Origin: Trichostrongylus colubriformis
Taxonomy: Eukaryota; Nematoda; Chromadorea; Rhabditida; Trichostrongylidae
Reading direction: 5' to 3'
Length of the DNA: 64,000 nucleotides
Assembly (NCBI GenBank): GCA_963978905.1
Contig: OZ022256.1
Span: forward strand, 21,887,743 to 21,951,742
Shown: positions 1 through 10,469 of the stretch, one piece after another
How the letters are laid out: each line of letters opens with the position of its first letter
Position numbering within the stretch: position 1 is the first letter of the stretch
Translations under genes and position numbers: made by a program
Notes under the pieces: generated by a model
Told to the model about the DNA's origin: nothing
What the model saw: the letters and a program-made list of their open reading frames with translations, nothing else
Databases searched by the model: none

Positions 1-1084
1 TACAAAACGCAGACCCTTCAGGGGCATATCATTCCCACTTGCCAGTGGTATAGAGTGACGTGCTCCCCTTCAAATATAGAGCTGAAAGACGTATCAACCT
101 CAAAAAAGCAGTTTCTAGGACGCCATTTACGTTTTACAACTGCTGTGTACTAACAAAAATGCCGAGTAGGCTACTGGATGAAACCCTTCTCGGCTATGCA
201 TGATATAAGTAGGTAGTATGTTGTGCGTGACTATGAAATCCTTGTGTTAATGTAAAGTCAAAGTGAAGGAATTACAAAACCAAGGCTTCACGAAAATCGA
301 TGTTGTAGTTCGAGATGAAACCCGCAAAAATCTCGATAGACTGCTATGTTCTTCACATGCAGAGCTTTTCTCTGTAACCATTTTCATATCTTCTTAGCCT
401 TTTATAAAAAAAACGCGACGGACTGCGCATCACAAATCTGCTGAAATGTGCCGATTAACCGAAAATTAACGGTGTTATTGTCTTTTACTGGGTAGTTCAC
501 ACGCAACTTGCTGAGACCTAGCCAAACGAGTGACACTTACGTCTCTACATACAGTCGCAACCACTTGCCGTGAAAGTGCATAGAGGATAAGTGCTTAGGA
601 CCACTGTTAGTGAGATGTGTACGTATAATGTTGCACTGATATTGATTCACTTGTCTACACGAACAAAGTGATATAGAGCGTGTAGAATTGGCGGTATTCC
701 CGATGGGCGCATTTGCCTTTCCGATGCGTCTTTTAATAGGAAAACAATGACCGCAGCTTTGAAAGCAGAGAAGTATCGAGAAATCACGTGATGGTGAGTG
801 ATGTAGGAAGAGTAGGTTCAGGAAACATCAAGACATCTTCAAGCTGATAGTCAATAAAAGAAATTTGCAAGCAGCAAAGTGAGCCAAGCAATAGAGAGTT
901 CATTCAACATTAGTTAGGCGTGGAAAAAGGAAATTCAAATTCTTAAAATGAAGCTATCGCTGTGTTCCACCACTATCGAATTCTTCCCCTAGTGATAGAT
1001 ATGCGCCGCATTCGTAATTCTTTGAATATAACGACTCTTTCTGCTAAATTTTTGCAACTGATGCAATCGAGTAAATCGTCTTAC
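1..1084. other. non-coding stretch, no recognised gene
   Basis: No frame in this stretch shows convincing coding character on either strand. It may be intron or flank of the minus-strand exon that ends at 1085. A TTTCAG-like acceptor exists on the minus strand near 447, but the sequence after it does not read as an exon. Confidence 0.5.
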
Positions 1085-1261
1085 CGCTATGGGTGCGATC
1101 GATGATGGGAACAGGATAGTCGTAATCTCCGGCATCCGTCAACGACATAAAGGCGGTGCCAATACGAAGTGCGTAATGTACATTGAACTGAGGCAAAACA
1201 ACAGATTTGAATGCAACACCGATCTCGCAGTTTGTCAAAGTAATGACAGTAAACCACGTCA
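1085..1261 (-). CDS. putative internal exon, unknown protein
   Basis: On the minus strand the sequence ACATTTCAG, a nematode-style splice acceptor, ends at 1262. An open stretch of 177 bases follows and ends at 1085 before GTAAGA, a good donor. The exon starts with two bases of a codon and ends with one, so both introns are phase 1 and the length is compatible with a symmetric exon. It encodes about 58 residues of mixed composition, with one cysteine and segments such as NVHYALRIGTAFMS. I do not recognise the family. Neighbouring exons could not be placed within 1 kb on either side, so this may be one exon of an intron-rich host gene or a stranded gene fragment. Confidence 0.4.
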
Positions 1262-1604
1262 CTGAAATGTACATCTCATATTTTTCGCCTCTATGTAAAA
1301 CTCAAGCTTCGGAATTCAGTGTCTTTCCTAAAAAAGTTTCTGCGAACCCCGTATCTCTGGGAAATTGAGCTCTCGAAACCTGACTTCAGCGGGCATTCTC
1401 AGACAATTCCATGGTCGCAAAGGGCTCTCAGAGCTGATTCAGTATGTAGCCATGTGTAATGCATGATGGCTCGAATGAAATGCGATTAGTCTTAAAAGAA
1501 TATTACACTCATTCGCTGTCATACATCCACAGTAAAAATCTTCAAAAAAACGCAGATACATACATACTGGTTGACTTGTGAGAACCTATACCAACCGTCT
1601 TGTG
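1262..1604. other. intergenic or intronic stretch
   Basis: Nothing recognisable. It lies between the candidate exon at 1085-1261 and the TIR element beginning at 1613. Confidence 0.4.
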
Positions 1605-1612
1605 AATTTTTA

Positions 1613-2294
1613 GGGCTGTATGTCGTTAGGACAGAAATGTCGCGCGGCCGCGTGCGGCGTGCAACTATTGTGCGTGAGTTGTCCAACTTCGATTGGAGCA
1701 GCGCATTTGCTCCAGAGCTGCTGTGATACTATGGGATTTTTCCTTGTGCTTAGTTTCTCTTGTTAAGTTGTCGCTTTTTTCTGATTGCGAATAAAAGAGA
1801 TATAGGGAATAAGGTGAAAGTATAATAGGTTAAAAAGACTGGAATTTAAAAACGTACACCTACAAATCTGCACACTACAATTCAGAGTGCACAAGATGTG
1901 CTAATGTACTTGGGTAAGATCTACTCATTGTTGCGCTGTCGTCCCTCTTTCGAAACCGTTCTAGAATCATGAATTTGTGCACTGAAATGGATATTTTTAC
2001 GAAAGCCTTACTTTAGAATGGTTATGGGCTTCCCCCTACACTAAGGCCTAGGTTAAAGCCGTAAGTAAAAATAGCGCCGGACGCTGAGCATAGTCTACTC
2101 ACCCTCCCCCACAACTACATTATCAGCTATAAATGTTAGGATATGAAAAATGATATAAAAAGGTCATGATACGGATAAACGGCTATCCATACAATGAGGC
2201 AAAAGGTTGCCCCAATCAGAAACGGGCGACTCGTGCGCGTACGTCGCATGCGCGACGCCGCATCGCAATTTTTTTGTCCTGACGACATACACCC
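1613..2294. mobile_element. non-autonomous TIR element, family A copy 1 (MULE- or hAT-like)
   Basis: The left end reads GGGCTGTATGTCGTTAGGAC, and the reverse complement of the right end reads GGGTGTATGTCGTCAGGAC, giving terminal inverted repeats of about 25 bp. AATTTTTA stands directly before the left end (1605-1612) and directly after the right end (2295-2302). This is an 8-bp target duplication, or 9 bp if the next G is counted. The inner sequence has no transposase. A second copy with the same termini is at 44003-44232, where the duplication is 10 bp. The variable 8-10 bp size points to Mutator-like mobilisation, with hAT as the alternative. Confidence 0.75.
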
Positions 2295-2739
2295 AATTTT
2301 TAGTGCTCTTCAGAATAAATTTTGATTTTAGTCAATCTGTATCCTCCCACTCTCATACTAGGTTGTTGCAAAATGATTTGCCGTTTTGGAAGAGAGGCTT
2401 TTTTTAACCGAAATCCGTTATCTTAAATCGAGCAATACCAACTGTCTTGTTAATTTCTCTTCTTTTTCATGCTATATCTTGTTTTTCTCCTACTTTTATT
2501 CTGTTTTCTATCACCAGTTGGGCTGGCGCACACTACTGCGCGCATCACACATGGAAGCATGCTAATTGGGCTTGATCGCATTAATCGATCAGCTTCATCA
2601 TTCAAACGGCTCGCAGAAACAGGGAATCCCTCTCGTCAATCTCGTCCTTCCGCATCGATCGATATCGATCAAGCTCATTTTGCATGTTTTCATGTGTGTC
2701 ACGCAGTAGTTTGCGCCAGTCCAACTGGTATCAAAAATT

Positions 2740-3670
2740 CAAGATCCCATTTTCGCTGCGACGCGAGATAAAAATCTTTGTCATTCACCTTTGTAGGCTC
2801 CTTATCGGCCCTTATCAGTTGCTATCACTTCCGTTCCCTAACCACTGGTGTCTCCTTACCACCCCCTATATCACTTCGAAAATGAGAGTCCCAGTTTTCC
2901 TTCGACGCGAGATATCAATTCCCGCCATTCGCCTTCCGATGCTCCTTATCAGCCCTTATCAGTTGCTATCACTTCCTTTTCCTCACCATTGATGTCCCCT
3001 TACCACCCCCCATATCACTTTGAAAATTCAGAGTCCCAGCTTCGCTGCGACGCGAGATATCAATTTCCCGCCATTCGCCTTTCGAGGCTCCTTATCAGCC
3101 CTTATTAGTTGCTATCACTTCCGTTCTCTCACCATTGATGCTTTGCTGCGACGCGAGATATCAATTTCCCGCCATTCGCCTTTCGAGGCTCCTTATCAGT
3201 CCTTATCAGTCAGTTGCTATCACTTCCGTTCTCTCACCATTGATGTCCACTTACTACCCCCCATATCACTTTAAAAATTCAGAGTCCCAGCATTGCTGCG
3301 ACGCGAGATATCAATTTCCCGCCATTCGCCTTTCGAGGCTCCTTATCAGTCCTTATCAGTCAGTTGCTATCACTTCCGTTCTCTCACCATTGATGTCCAC
3401 TTACTACCCCCCATATCACTTTAAAAATTCAGAGTCCCAGCATTGCTGCGACGCGAGATATCAATTTCCCGCCATTCGCCTTTCGAGGCTCCTTATCAGT
3501 CCTTATCAGTCAGTTGCTATCACTTCCGTTCTCTCACCATTGATGTCCACTTACTACCCCCCATATCACTTTAAAAATTCAGAGTCCCAGCTTTGCTGCG
3601 ACGCGAGATATCAATTTCCCGCCATTCGCCTTTCGATGCTCCTTATCAGCCCTTATCAGTTGCTGTCACT
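2740..3670. repeat. tandem array with 150-bp unit inside Helitron copy 1
   Basis: The marker ACGCGAGATA recurs at 2761, 2905, 3050, 3151, 3301, 3451 and 3601. The last four are exactly 150 bp apart and nearly identical. The 3050-3151 unit lacks about 49 bp, and the leftmost units are more diverged. Homogenisation is therefore strongest toward the right side of the array. The apparent long open frame through it (3135-3755) is just the repeat read through, because 150 is a multiple of three. The same unit occurs in reverse orientation at 21401-21720 in Helitron copy 2. Confidence 0.9.
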
Positions 3671-3764
3671 TGGTCAGTGTGTGCTCTTTACTTCTTGTCC
3701 CATGCCCTACCCATTCCACACTTGTCCCCATATCCACAGATCGTTTTTCATATAATACATAATT

Positions 3765-3860
3765 TCGTGACAGACGGACGAAGGGACGGACGGACAAAGG
3801 GACGGACGGACAAAGGGACGGAGGGACGGACGGACAAAGGGACGTACAGACAGACGAAGC
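3765..3860. repeat. short GACGGACAAAGG-type minisatellite near Helitron 5' end
   Basis: Degenerate 12-bp units of the form GGACGGACAAAG are repeated over about 90 bases just inside the Helitron 5' end. The equivalent part of copy 3 (about 49155-49210) has the same repeat type. Low-complexity frames on both strands here are artefacts of the repeat. Confidence 0.8.
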
Positions 3861-3883
3861 GTTTTATATATAGTAGGGATTAT

Positions 3884-4269
3884 CTTAAAAATGATCAAAT
3901 TAAGATTCTTAGACTTAAGTTTCGGGCCATTATGCTCCACGAATTCAAACTCAGTTACTTCTTACCTGAACATTGAACTTGCATTCAACTCAGATGCACC
4001 TTCACGGCAACAGTGATGTTCTGGTTCTCGAGTTCCTTCCCTGGAGATTTTGAACTCGACTCCAACCCTGGCTGCCGTAGCCGGCTGTCGCTGCATGATC
4101 AATCTCTACGAACAGCGGCTAACTCGAAATCGGATGCAACTATTCAAGCGAGGGCAGCAGAAATAGCTGTCGGCTTCAGCTCAGTATCGAAGCATCTGGA
4201 TTCAATCAGCATGGTGAGGAAAAAGCAAAAGTGGATGTCCCATGATCTGAGCGACGAGCAATGTCTGAC
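3884..4269 (+). pseudogene. mariner transposase relic, N-terminal part
   Basis: A first frame (3884-3976) contains RAIMLHEFKL, the start of the mariner/SETMAR-type helix-turn-helix region, and then hits a stop. After a frameshift, the frame from 4013 carries FPGDFELDSNPG and, at about 4180-4250, SKHLDSISMVRKKQKWMSHD. These match the second helix-turn-helix and linker of mariner transposases. The gene is interrupted at 4269 by a hAT-like element and resumes at 5773. Its left end directly abuts the Helitron terminus at 3879, so the mariner 5' end and TIR are missing. It cannot encode an active enzyme. Confidence 0.7.
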
Positions 4270-5772
4270 CAGGGTCAGGCGTCCAGTTGAGGAAAATTTT
4301 TGAAAAATACGAACCCCCCCAGAAAGGGGGCCTCGATACGACCCCCCCCTTTTTTTATGTTCCACTTCTTCTGTGGTTTCTACCAAGCCACTGCGATCCA
4401 CCAGGGAAATTAGGAGCCTATGGTGAAAAAACACTGGGGCCAAACCAAACTCCTGACAAAAGAGAGAAATAAGCACCTAACAAAACTCAATACTCATACT
4501 CCAAAACAGAATCGAAGATAAGAACCCAACAATACCAATATTTATATTTAAAAACGAAGCGTTGTCGACCACTGGATGTGCTCGTCCTCTGATGACGAAG
4601 GAGAAAGCTTAACACAGTCATGCAAGTCATGGAGCAGAGATAAAGGACGAAAAAGTAAACATAGAAAAATGAAAAAATGAAAGAAACCCTAAATAGGAGC
4701 CTCATCTGATCGCGGTTCAATAGCGCAGCTGCGACGCCGCGATCACGATGGAGCGCGGTATCTTCCCCATACTAAATTCCGACATATTTAAATACTTCAA
4801 TCTTTACCAAGAGCCCATCTTTCAAACAGCTGTAAACTATTTTCCTAATAACTCCCTTAGACCTATCTATCGGCTGCTTGCTTTCCCTAATGGTTGCTCA
4901 GTTCTCGATATGGGTTTCCAGTTGAGGATTATTTGAGGAAAATTTCGGAGTGTTTCACTTCAAATGATCATAACTTCCTTCAAACTTAACCATATGAGTG
5001 CATTTTGGTGAAGCTGGGTCTGCGAGGTTTTCGCTTTCGAATGACTACCTGAGCTATGCCACATCTTCAAAACGAAGCAAGAAAAATTCAGGAAAGCTAG
5101 TTGAGGAAACCTTTTTTTCATCGAACTTGGGAGATCATCCCACGATTCTTCCGAAAAATCGATTCATTGCCACGGAAATTTCTCTAATATGCATCCTTCG
5201 TTATCGAAGACCTAGTGGGAGGGTAAGAAGCGGCGGTCAGCCCCTCTGTGGAATGCGCCATGGATGAGGATTTATCGACATTCTCAATGAATACAAACGT
5301 TTTTCCGGTCCGCATAGTGGCCGCTAACACTAGATTACGTACTTGCAATCGTAGTAAGCTATGAAAGAAGTCCATATCAGCTCATTTTTCGTTTTCAACT
5401 CATAGTTTTTGGAGTATTCATCCACGGTGATACCCGCGGATAGATGCCGCTTCTCACGGCTAATCGGTAAATTTCGGAGGTGTCTCTGTACGTGAATTCT
5501 GTGCCAGCGGACCTATGAAAGGGTCATTTACATTGGTTGGCTTCGTTGTGGATCGCGCCATGCATGAGATTTCCATGATGATCGAGTTAAACTAGTTTCG
5601 GGTTTGAACCCAGTTAATCAGTTTTATCATTTCTCCCCTTACACTTTAGACCCTCAGCCTGAGAAGTTCTGTCGATCACTGCCTACCTCAACGATTACGA
5701 CCCCCTCCCTCCTAGCAGACCAAATACGACCTCCCCCCCTGTTGAGGATTCCTCAACGGAGGCTTGACCCTG
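4270..5772 (+). mobile_element. hAT-like non-autonomous element, copy 1
   Basis: The element begins CAGGGTCAGGCGTCCAGTTG and ends with CTTGACCCTG. The ends form imperfect terminal inverted repeats starting CAGGGTC, typical of hAT. TGTCTGAC occurs directly before (4262-4269) and directly after (5773-5780), a perfect 8-bp target duplication diagnostic of hAT. It contains C-rich tracts near both ends and no transposase frame. A second, longer copy in the opposite orientation is at 58179-59844. Several modest frames inside (for example near 4748 and 4998) are not conserved as coding between the copies. It interrupts a mariner transposase relic. Confidence 0.88.
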
Positions 5773-6440
5773 TGTCTGACCCTCCTCAGCGTCTGTTCTA
5801 ATGTACTTGTTCGCCAGGAAAACGAACCATTTTTGGATCACTTCATAATAGTTGACGAAAAAAGGGCTCTGTACGACAACAGGAAGCGAGAGTACGTGTG
5901 GGTTGATAAAGTTCCCCACCTCAATGCTTCCCCAAACCTGATCAGCGCCTTAAAAAAACTATGTTGTCACCCCTTAGATTGTCGCATTTTCCGAGTTTTG
6001 CATGCAGATCTGCAACAACAGCAGATTAATGATCTAGATCTCGAGATTGCTTAACAGAAAAGAATACTCTCAACAAAAATATTAGGAAAAGGGTGTCCAA
6101 TTAGCTTGGTTCTACTCCGATGATCAAACTTCTGTTTGAACGAAGTTATTTTTTGCAGTGTACAACTCTTTGTGGCAAACTGTTTTGCAACAACCCAATA
6201 CAGTGAGGTTGGGTTTTCATCGATATGGCAGTGATCTATAAAGAATATTTTCGTATTTCTTTCAGTGTGGCATAGATCTTTTAGAGCCCTTTCCATACCA
6301 ACCCTTTCAATAGTATATGGTGTTGGAGGGAGAAAGCGCTCTGCTCTTCTGACAGTCTCCAAGTTCTCCCTTCTTGTATAGTTGGCTTTCTTCATTCGTG
6401 GCCCATCGTCTCGATCATTTTATCTTCTTCATAAAGTGTA
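5773..6440 (+). pseudogene. mariner transposase relic, catalytic and C-terminal part
   Basis: This continues the relic broken at 4269. The frame 5764-6054 includes QENEPFLDHFIIVDEKRALY and then DNRKREYVWVDK. This corresponds to the first catalytic block of mariner transposases, with the usual GDEKW-like motif reading VDEKR. Further on, HADLQQQQINDLDLEIA aligns with the helix before the second catalytic block. From 6050 the similarity becomes weak and frame-shifted, and the C-terminal boundary near 6440 is approximate. No right TIR was found. The reading frame is interrupted, so it is a pseudogene. Confidence 0.65.
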
Positions 6441-7124
6441 GATGGTTCGAAGCTTTTGAATTGTAAAGCACTCGAACAAGTGCCTCCCCTTACAGCGTGT
6501 CGTGCATCACTTTGAAAAAGCCATGAAGAGCCCAGTAATAGTACAATAAGAACACCGTGGTTACACCTCTTGTGAGGAGCGAGAGCTCACAACAACGGAG
6601 CGTTACGAGTGAAATGAGTCTCACTTAGGTCTCAAGTTCATATGAAATGATGCGGTCATCCAGGTCACAAACCTCTGTAGGTACCCCTCACTGCATTCAT
6701 TCAGTCGTGGATTTCCTGCAAAAATCCAGTGGTGAGGTGTCTACATTTGCTGTAAAATCTTCGATAGTGGCGTGAAGATAGATGGTCGAACATTGCAGAT
6801 GGAGTTACCTCACGGTCTGATGACTGTGGTATAACTATGAACTCTCTATCATTATCGCTGACGGGAATGGTATTACTTGAATGTTCGGAAGCTTTCTCAA
6901 AATGGTGTAGGAAACGCTGTAGGGGGAGGCACTTGTTTACATACTTTACAAATTCAGAGCTTCGTGCCATCTTCAGCACGACGAAACTTTTTGAACGTCA
7001 GGCCACGAACAGAGGTTCTAACTAAAAACCTCGTGTGGCGCAACAGAGGTCGTAATCGCTGTGCTTATTTATCAAATACCAGAAGGTTTGTGCAAAACAA
7101 TAACTAACCCGTATTTGCCGCTGG
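6441..7124. other. unassigned stretch
   Basis: No recognisable gene. A minus-strand frame at 6701-6979 and overlapping plus frames at 6837-7107 exist, but neither shows a domain, consistent splice signals or a repeat partner in the window. Confidence 0.35.
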
Positions 7125-7511
7125 ATGTCATCTTCGGATTTCCATCTTCCTATAATTTATTTATTTCTCATTATTTCGACGATTTCCCTTAACCAAGCAG
7201 GATCTTCCCATAACCTGTGGAATCTGATCATAAAAGCTACGTGTATTTACCTTTCAGGCACAGAGGCGAACAGCTTTCAAAAGCCATCGTCAAAAGCTTT
7301 TAGTTCATACTGTCATCCTACTAATTCAAGTTTGGCGAAGTTCCAGTATGTTTGCCAAATCGGATCATATAAGGCATTGTTTATCGTTCGGGTTGGCGAA
7401 TGGACTATTAAACGATCTGGTGAGACGTACATATATGGACATTTTCACTATTCTACTAATTGCATCATCTCTGATCGCCTAATCCAGGGCGAACGCTTGT
7501 TTCCTTCATAG
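7125..7511 (+). CDS. hypothetical ORF with signal-like N-terminus
   Basis: The frame opens with ATG at 7125 and runs 128 codons. Residues 8-25 are hydrophobic (core IIYLFLIISTISL) and could act as a signal peptide or membrane anchor. Two cysteines and several serines follow. A good splice acceptor (CTTTCAG, ending 7257) lies inside the frame. The sequence from 7258 could therefore instead be a downstream exon joined to something else, with the hydrophobic part being intron. I do not recognise the protein, and the call rests on length, ATG and composition alone. Confidence 0.25.
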   Translation: MSSSDFHLPIIYLFLIISTISLNQAGSSHNLWNLIIKATCIYLSGTEANSFQKPSSKAFSSYCHPTNSSLAKFQYVCQIGSYKALFIVRVGEWTIKRSGETYIYGHFHYSTNCIISDRLIQGERLFPS

Positions 7512-8904
7512 CCGTTCTTTCGCTGAACCATATAGGGATAATTGTAGAAGGGTGAGATTTTCCATACCTCTTTCTATTTTTCACTATTATGCTACAAAAC
7601 CAATTGAAAAGTGCTGTCACATATATGGTTGTTGTTATGGCGAAGAGTTCATGTTTCACGTACTTACCGTAGCTTTATTATTTTAGATTCTGTATTTTCC
7701 ACTTTTGTTTTTGCACAGCTCCACTTATGGTGTATATCGGATTGATCGCAAGCATAGGCGTCCTTCAAAGTATTCATGGGTAACCATTCGTGAAGGCTTC
7801 TAGTGCGGGAGCCGTCACCCTATTGGGAACCATTGCAACTCTACCGCGTCAGATGAGAAACTTCGTATATAATGCTCACTCAAATTCCCCTCAATCTTAT
7901 TTGGACATATGGTCCTCCGCTGGCACGCTAACCCTAACTACAATGCAGCACCGAAATTCAATGCAAATAGCGTATTGTTGACGCAAAGTCGGAAATACTT
8001 TGAATAGTTCCGGAACTTGCTGAGTTCTCAAGACGCCTACGAACTGAATAAAAAAGAACCTTTGTTCACTTTCCAACATCGATAACTATTTTGATTTCGG
8101 ATGATAATTATGTGAAGCTTTCTATATACGAAAGTACGTTTAACTTCTTTGGGTGTTATGTTAGCTTGATCCGTTTTCTTCGCACCACTGATCATTCATA
8201 GCTGTAAGCACCTCCTATCCCGTATGTGGTCATTTGCCCATTAAAGTAGGCCCCACAAAATAATCAAGAAAATTTATGTAGTTTATTTGCTCGGGTCTAC
8301 CTCGTTGAAAACTAATAAATTTGGAGGTGAGTTGTCGAAAGTTCTTGGACACCCTCTTATGTAGGGATGAAAATTCTCGGACACCTTCATATGGAAGGAG
8401 AAGCTTAATCAGGTCAAGCCGGGAAATGCCGGGAGTTTTTTTTGAAAAGCCGGGTTTCAAATGACTAAGCGCTAAGATATGCGGTCGCTGACTGGTGGCG
8501 ACGTTTCATTTCCGGTTTTCTGCCTAACATCCAATCCCCCTGGTGGTCATTAGCACCCTTACCGAATTCCCAATTTTCGCATTTTATTATGCTTTGAGCG
8601 CCACATGAACCCCACATGAGATCAGGCATTTGCAAAATGGAGAAACGAAATGACAAAAAAATGAAAGGCACGCAACGGACATAAAATTTAGAGAAATGCC
8701 GGTTTTAAAACATCTCTGAAAACAGTTTTCCTGCAAAACGATTTTTCATGGGACTGAGTGGTAAATTTTACTGTAACCATCCTTTCATCTAATATGTTAC
8801 GGAAGCACTGAACAGATCATACCTTTTATATTTGAGAGAACTGTCTAGGCCAGCCGTTATGATGACGATAGTTCCGGTCATACGAAGGGCAAATGGAATA
8901 TAGG
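7512..8904. other. unassigned stretch
   Basis: Short frames only. Nothing recognisable as gene, RNA or terminal repeat. Confidence 0.35.
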
Positions 8905-10450
8905 GACTACTACAGCCACCAGGGGAAGGATTTAAACTCCGATGGAACGTTGAAAGGAGACCTACGTGAATTCATAGAAACCCGAGTGCTGATTGCAAAT
9001 ATGAAATCCAAAATCAAAATGGCGTTCTGGAAAAGTCGAAGTTTGCGAGAGATGACTTGATAGCCCAGGCGATATCGCTCAGGGGTAGTGCTCTCACTCC
9101 ATGGGGGTTGATGGGTATGCGTTCGCGCGGATGCTGAAGTTCTTGCGTTTTGTGTTGTGGCCTCAGTGAATGCATCATGTTCGATCTTCGACGCTTTCCG
9201 CATCAAGGTCTTAACTAAATGAATATATCTTTGTACTGTAGACTGAATACTTTCGCCCACAAATTTCTCTACTTTCTATCTTGAAAAAGATACAAGCTTA
9301 CTCCAAACTACCAGTACATAGCAACACCTCACATCCATGGTCATCAGAAAAATATCTTGAGGGGTTTTTTCTTGTTCCCTGCATATCAATCGTTCTGACT
9401 ACCACCGTTCATCGCATTTGATAATCCAGCTTGTTCGGGTGCCGGCATCGGTAGCGCGCGAGCCAGGTATTATTTCGCAAAGTGTAATATTCGTGTTTAG
9501 GAGGCCGAATTACGCCGTGAGACGATTTTTTGGCCAACTGGATATTCTGACCTTGACTTAGGAAAAGTTAGATGGCCATGTATGTACAGATGGCAATGCG
9601 CTAACGATGGAGAAGCTTGAAACTTTCACCTAGAAAAAAATGACTGCTTCTCTTCTGGCGATGCTACATCAGTTGTTACGATGGAGATCAATGGTACGAT
9701 GGTACGTATGCTTCGATGATTTTTTTTACCTTCGTTAGGATGTCCTCTGGAGTCAAGGTTGAAATATCGAATTGTCCAAAGAATCGTCTCACGAAGTTAT
9801 TCGGTTCTTCAAACAGGAGATCATTTTGCGAAATAATACCTGGCTCGCGCGCTACGGATACCGGCACCTGGACAAGATGGTTCACCTAGTACGATGAATG
9901 GTGGGAGTCAAAAGAATTTCGATATGCAGAAACAAAGAAAAATCTCTTAAAATGCTTTTCTGAAGTTCATGCTTGTCAACTGCGGCTACTCACAGTTCTG
10001 AGTAAGTTTTCAACTTTTTTATCAGTGTTGAAAGTAGAGAAATTTATGGACGAAACTTCCAGTCTTTAGTAAAAAAACATTCAGTTACATCAGAAGCTAA
10101 TACAAAAAGCGGCGAAGATCGAAACTGACGCATGCATAAAAGCCAAAACACGAAAAGCAAGAACTACAGCTTCAGCAGGGACGCACACCTACAACCGCTC
10201 ACTTGCAGAGCGAGAGTCCCATGCCCTACCACTGGACCGTATCGGCTGACAATAGGTAAGGCTCAGCTCCAATGAGGAGATACTGCCTCACCCATAAGTT
10301 ACAAATTTCGACCACCGATGGGTTATTATCTTTGACTCCTCCTGACTCGCTTCAGAACGTCATTTTGCATTTTTGGTTTTCATATTTGTAATCAGCATAA
10401 TAGATCCACCACCTAGGTATCCTCTCAGCCCACGGGAATCAAAAACCTTC
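8905..10450. repeat. imperfect palindromic repeat, family P copy 1, with protein remnants
   Basis: The two halves are diverged inverted copies around a centre near 9650. Matching pairs include about 8960-9010 with 10360-10420, 9170-9260 with 10020-10140, and 9430-9540 with 9770-9880. The left half on the minus strand (9260-8910) and the right half on the plus strand (10016-10260) encode related residues, KIEHDAFTEATTQNART and KIETDACIKAKTRKART. A second shared segment, VAREPGIISQ followed by RRFFGQ, is on the minus strand at 9885-9688 and on the plus strand from 9431. Related sequence is at 40930-42290. The protein family is unknown; it may be a transposon protein or an amplified host gene fragment. 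Confidence 0.65.
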
Positions 10451-10469
10451 CCCGATTAATGAGCAGCAT

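Larger units (their letters stand above)
2514..3879 (-). mobile_element. non-autonomous Helitron, copy 1 (satellite-bearing)
   Basis: Read on the minus strand, the element starts at 3879 with TCCCTACTATATATAAAACG, which fits the Helitron 5' pattern. It ends at 2514 in CAACTGG followed by T, which fits the CTRR-T 3' pattern. A short stem of GCGCGC and GTGCGC around AGTAGT lies about 12 bases before that end. The insertion point is between A and T without target duplication, as expected for Helitrons. An inverted second copy of the 3' end lies at about 2706-2733. There is no Rep/helicase frame. Copies with the same ends are at 21332-21991 and 48142-49232. Its 5' end abuts the mariner relic that starts near 3884. 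Confidence 0.75.

Noticed and set aside
2740..3670. CRISPR-like regular repeats
   Set aside because: The units are contiguous 150-bp satellite copies with no spacers and sit inside a Helitron. The genome is eukaryotic.
3135..3755. 206-codon ORF on the plus strand
   Set aside because: It is a read-through of the 150-bp tandem unit, whose length is a multiple of three.
4287..5267. Small ORFs inside the hAT-like element (4287, 4748, 4998)
   Set aside because: The second copy of the element at 58179-59844 does not keep these frames open, so they are not conserved genes.
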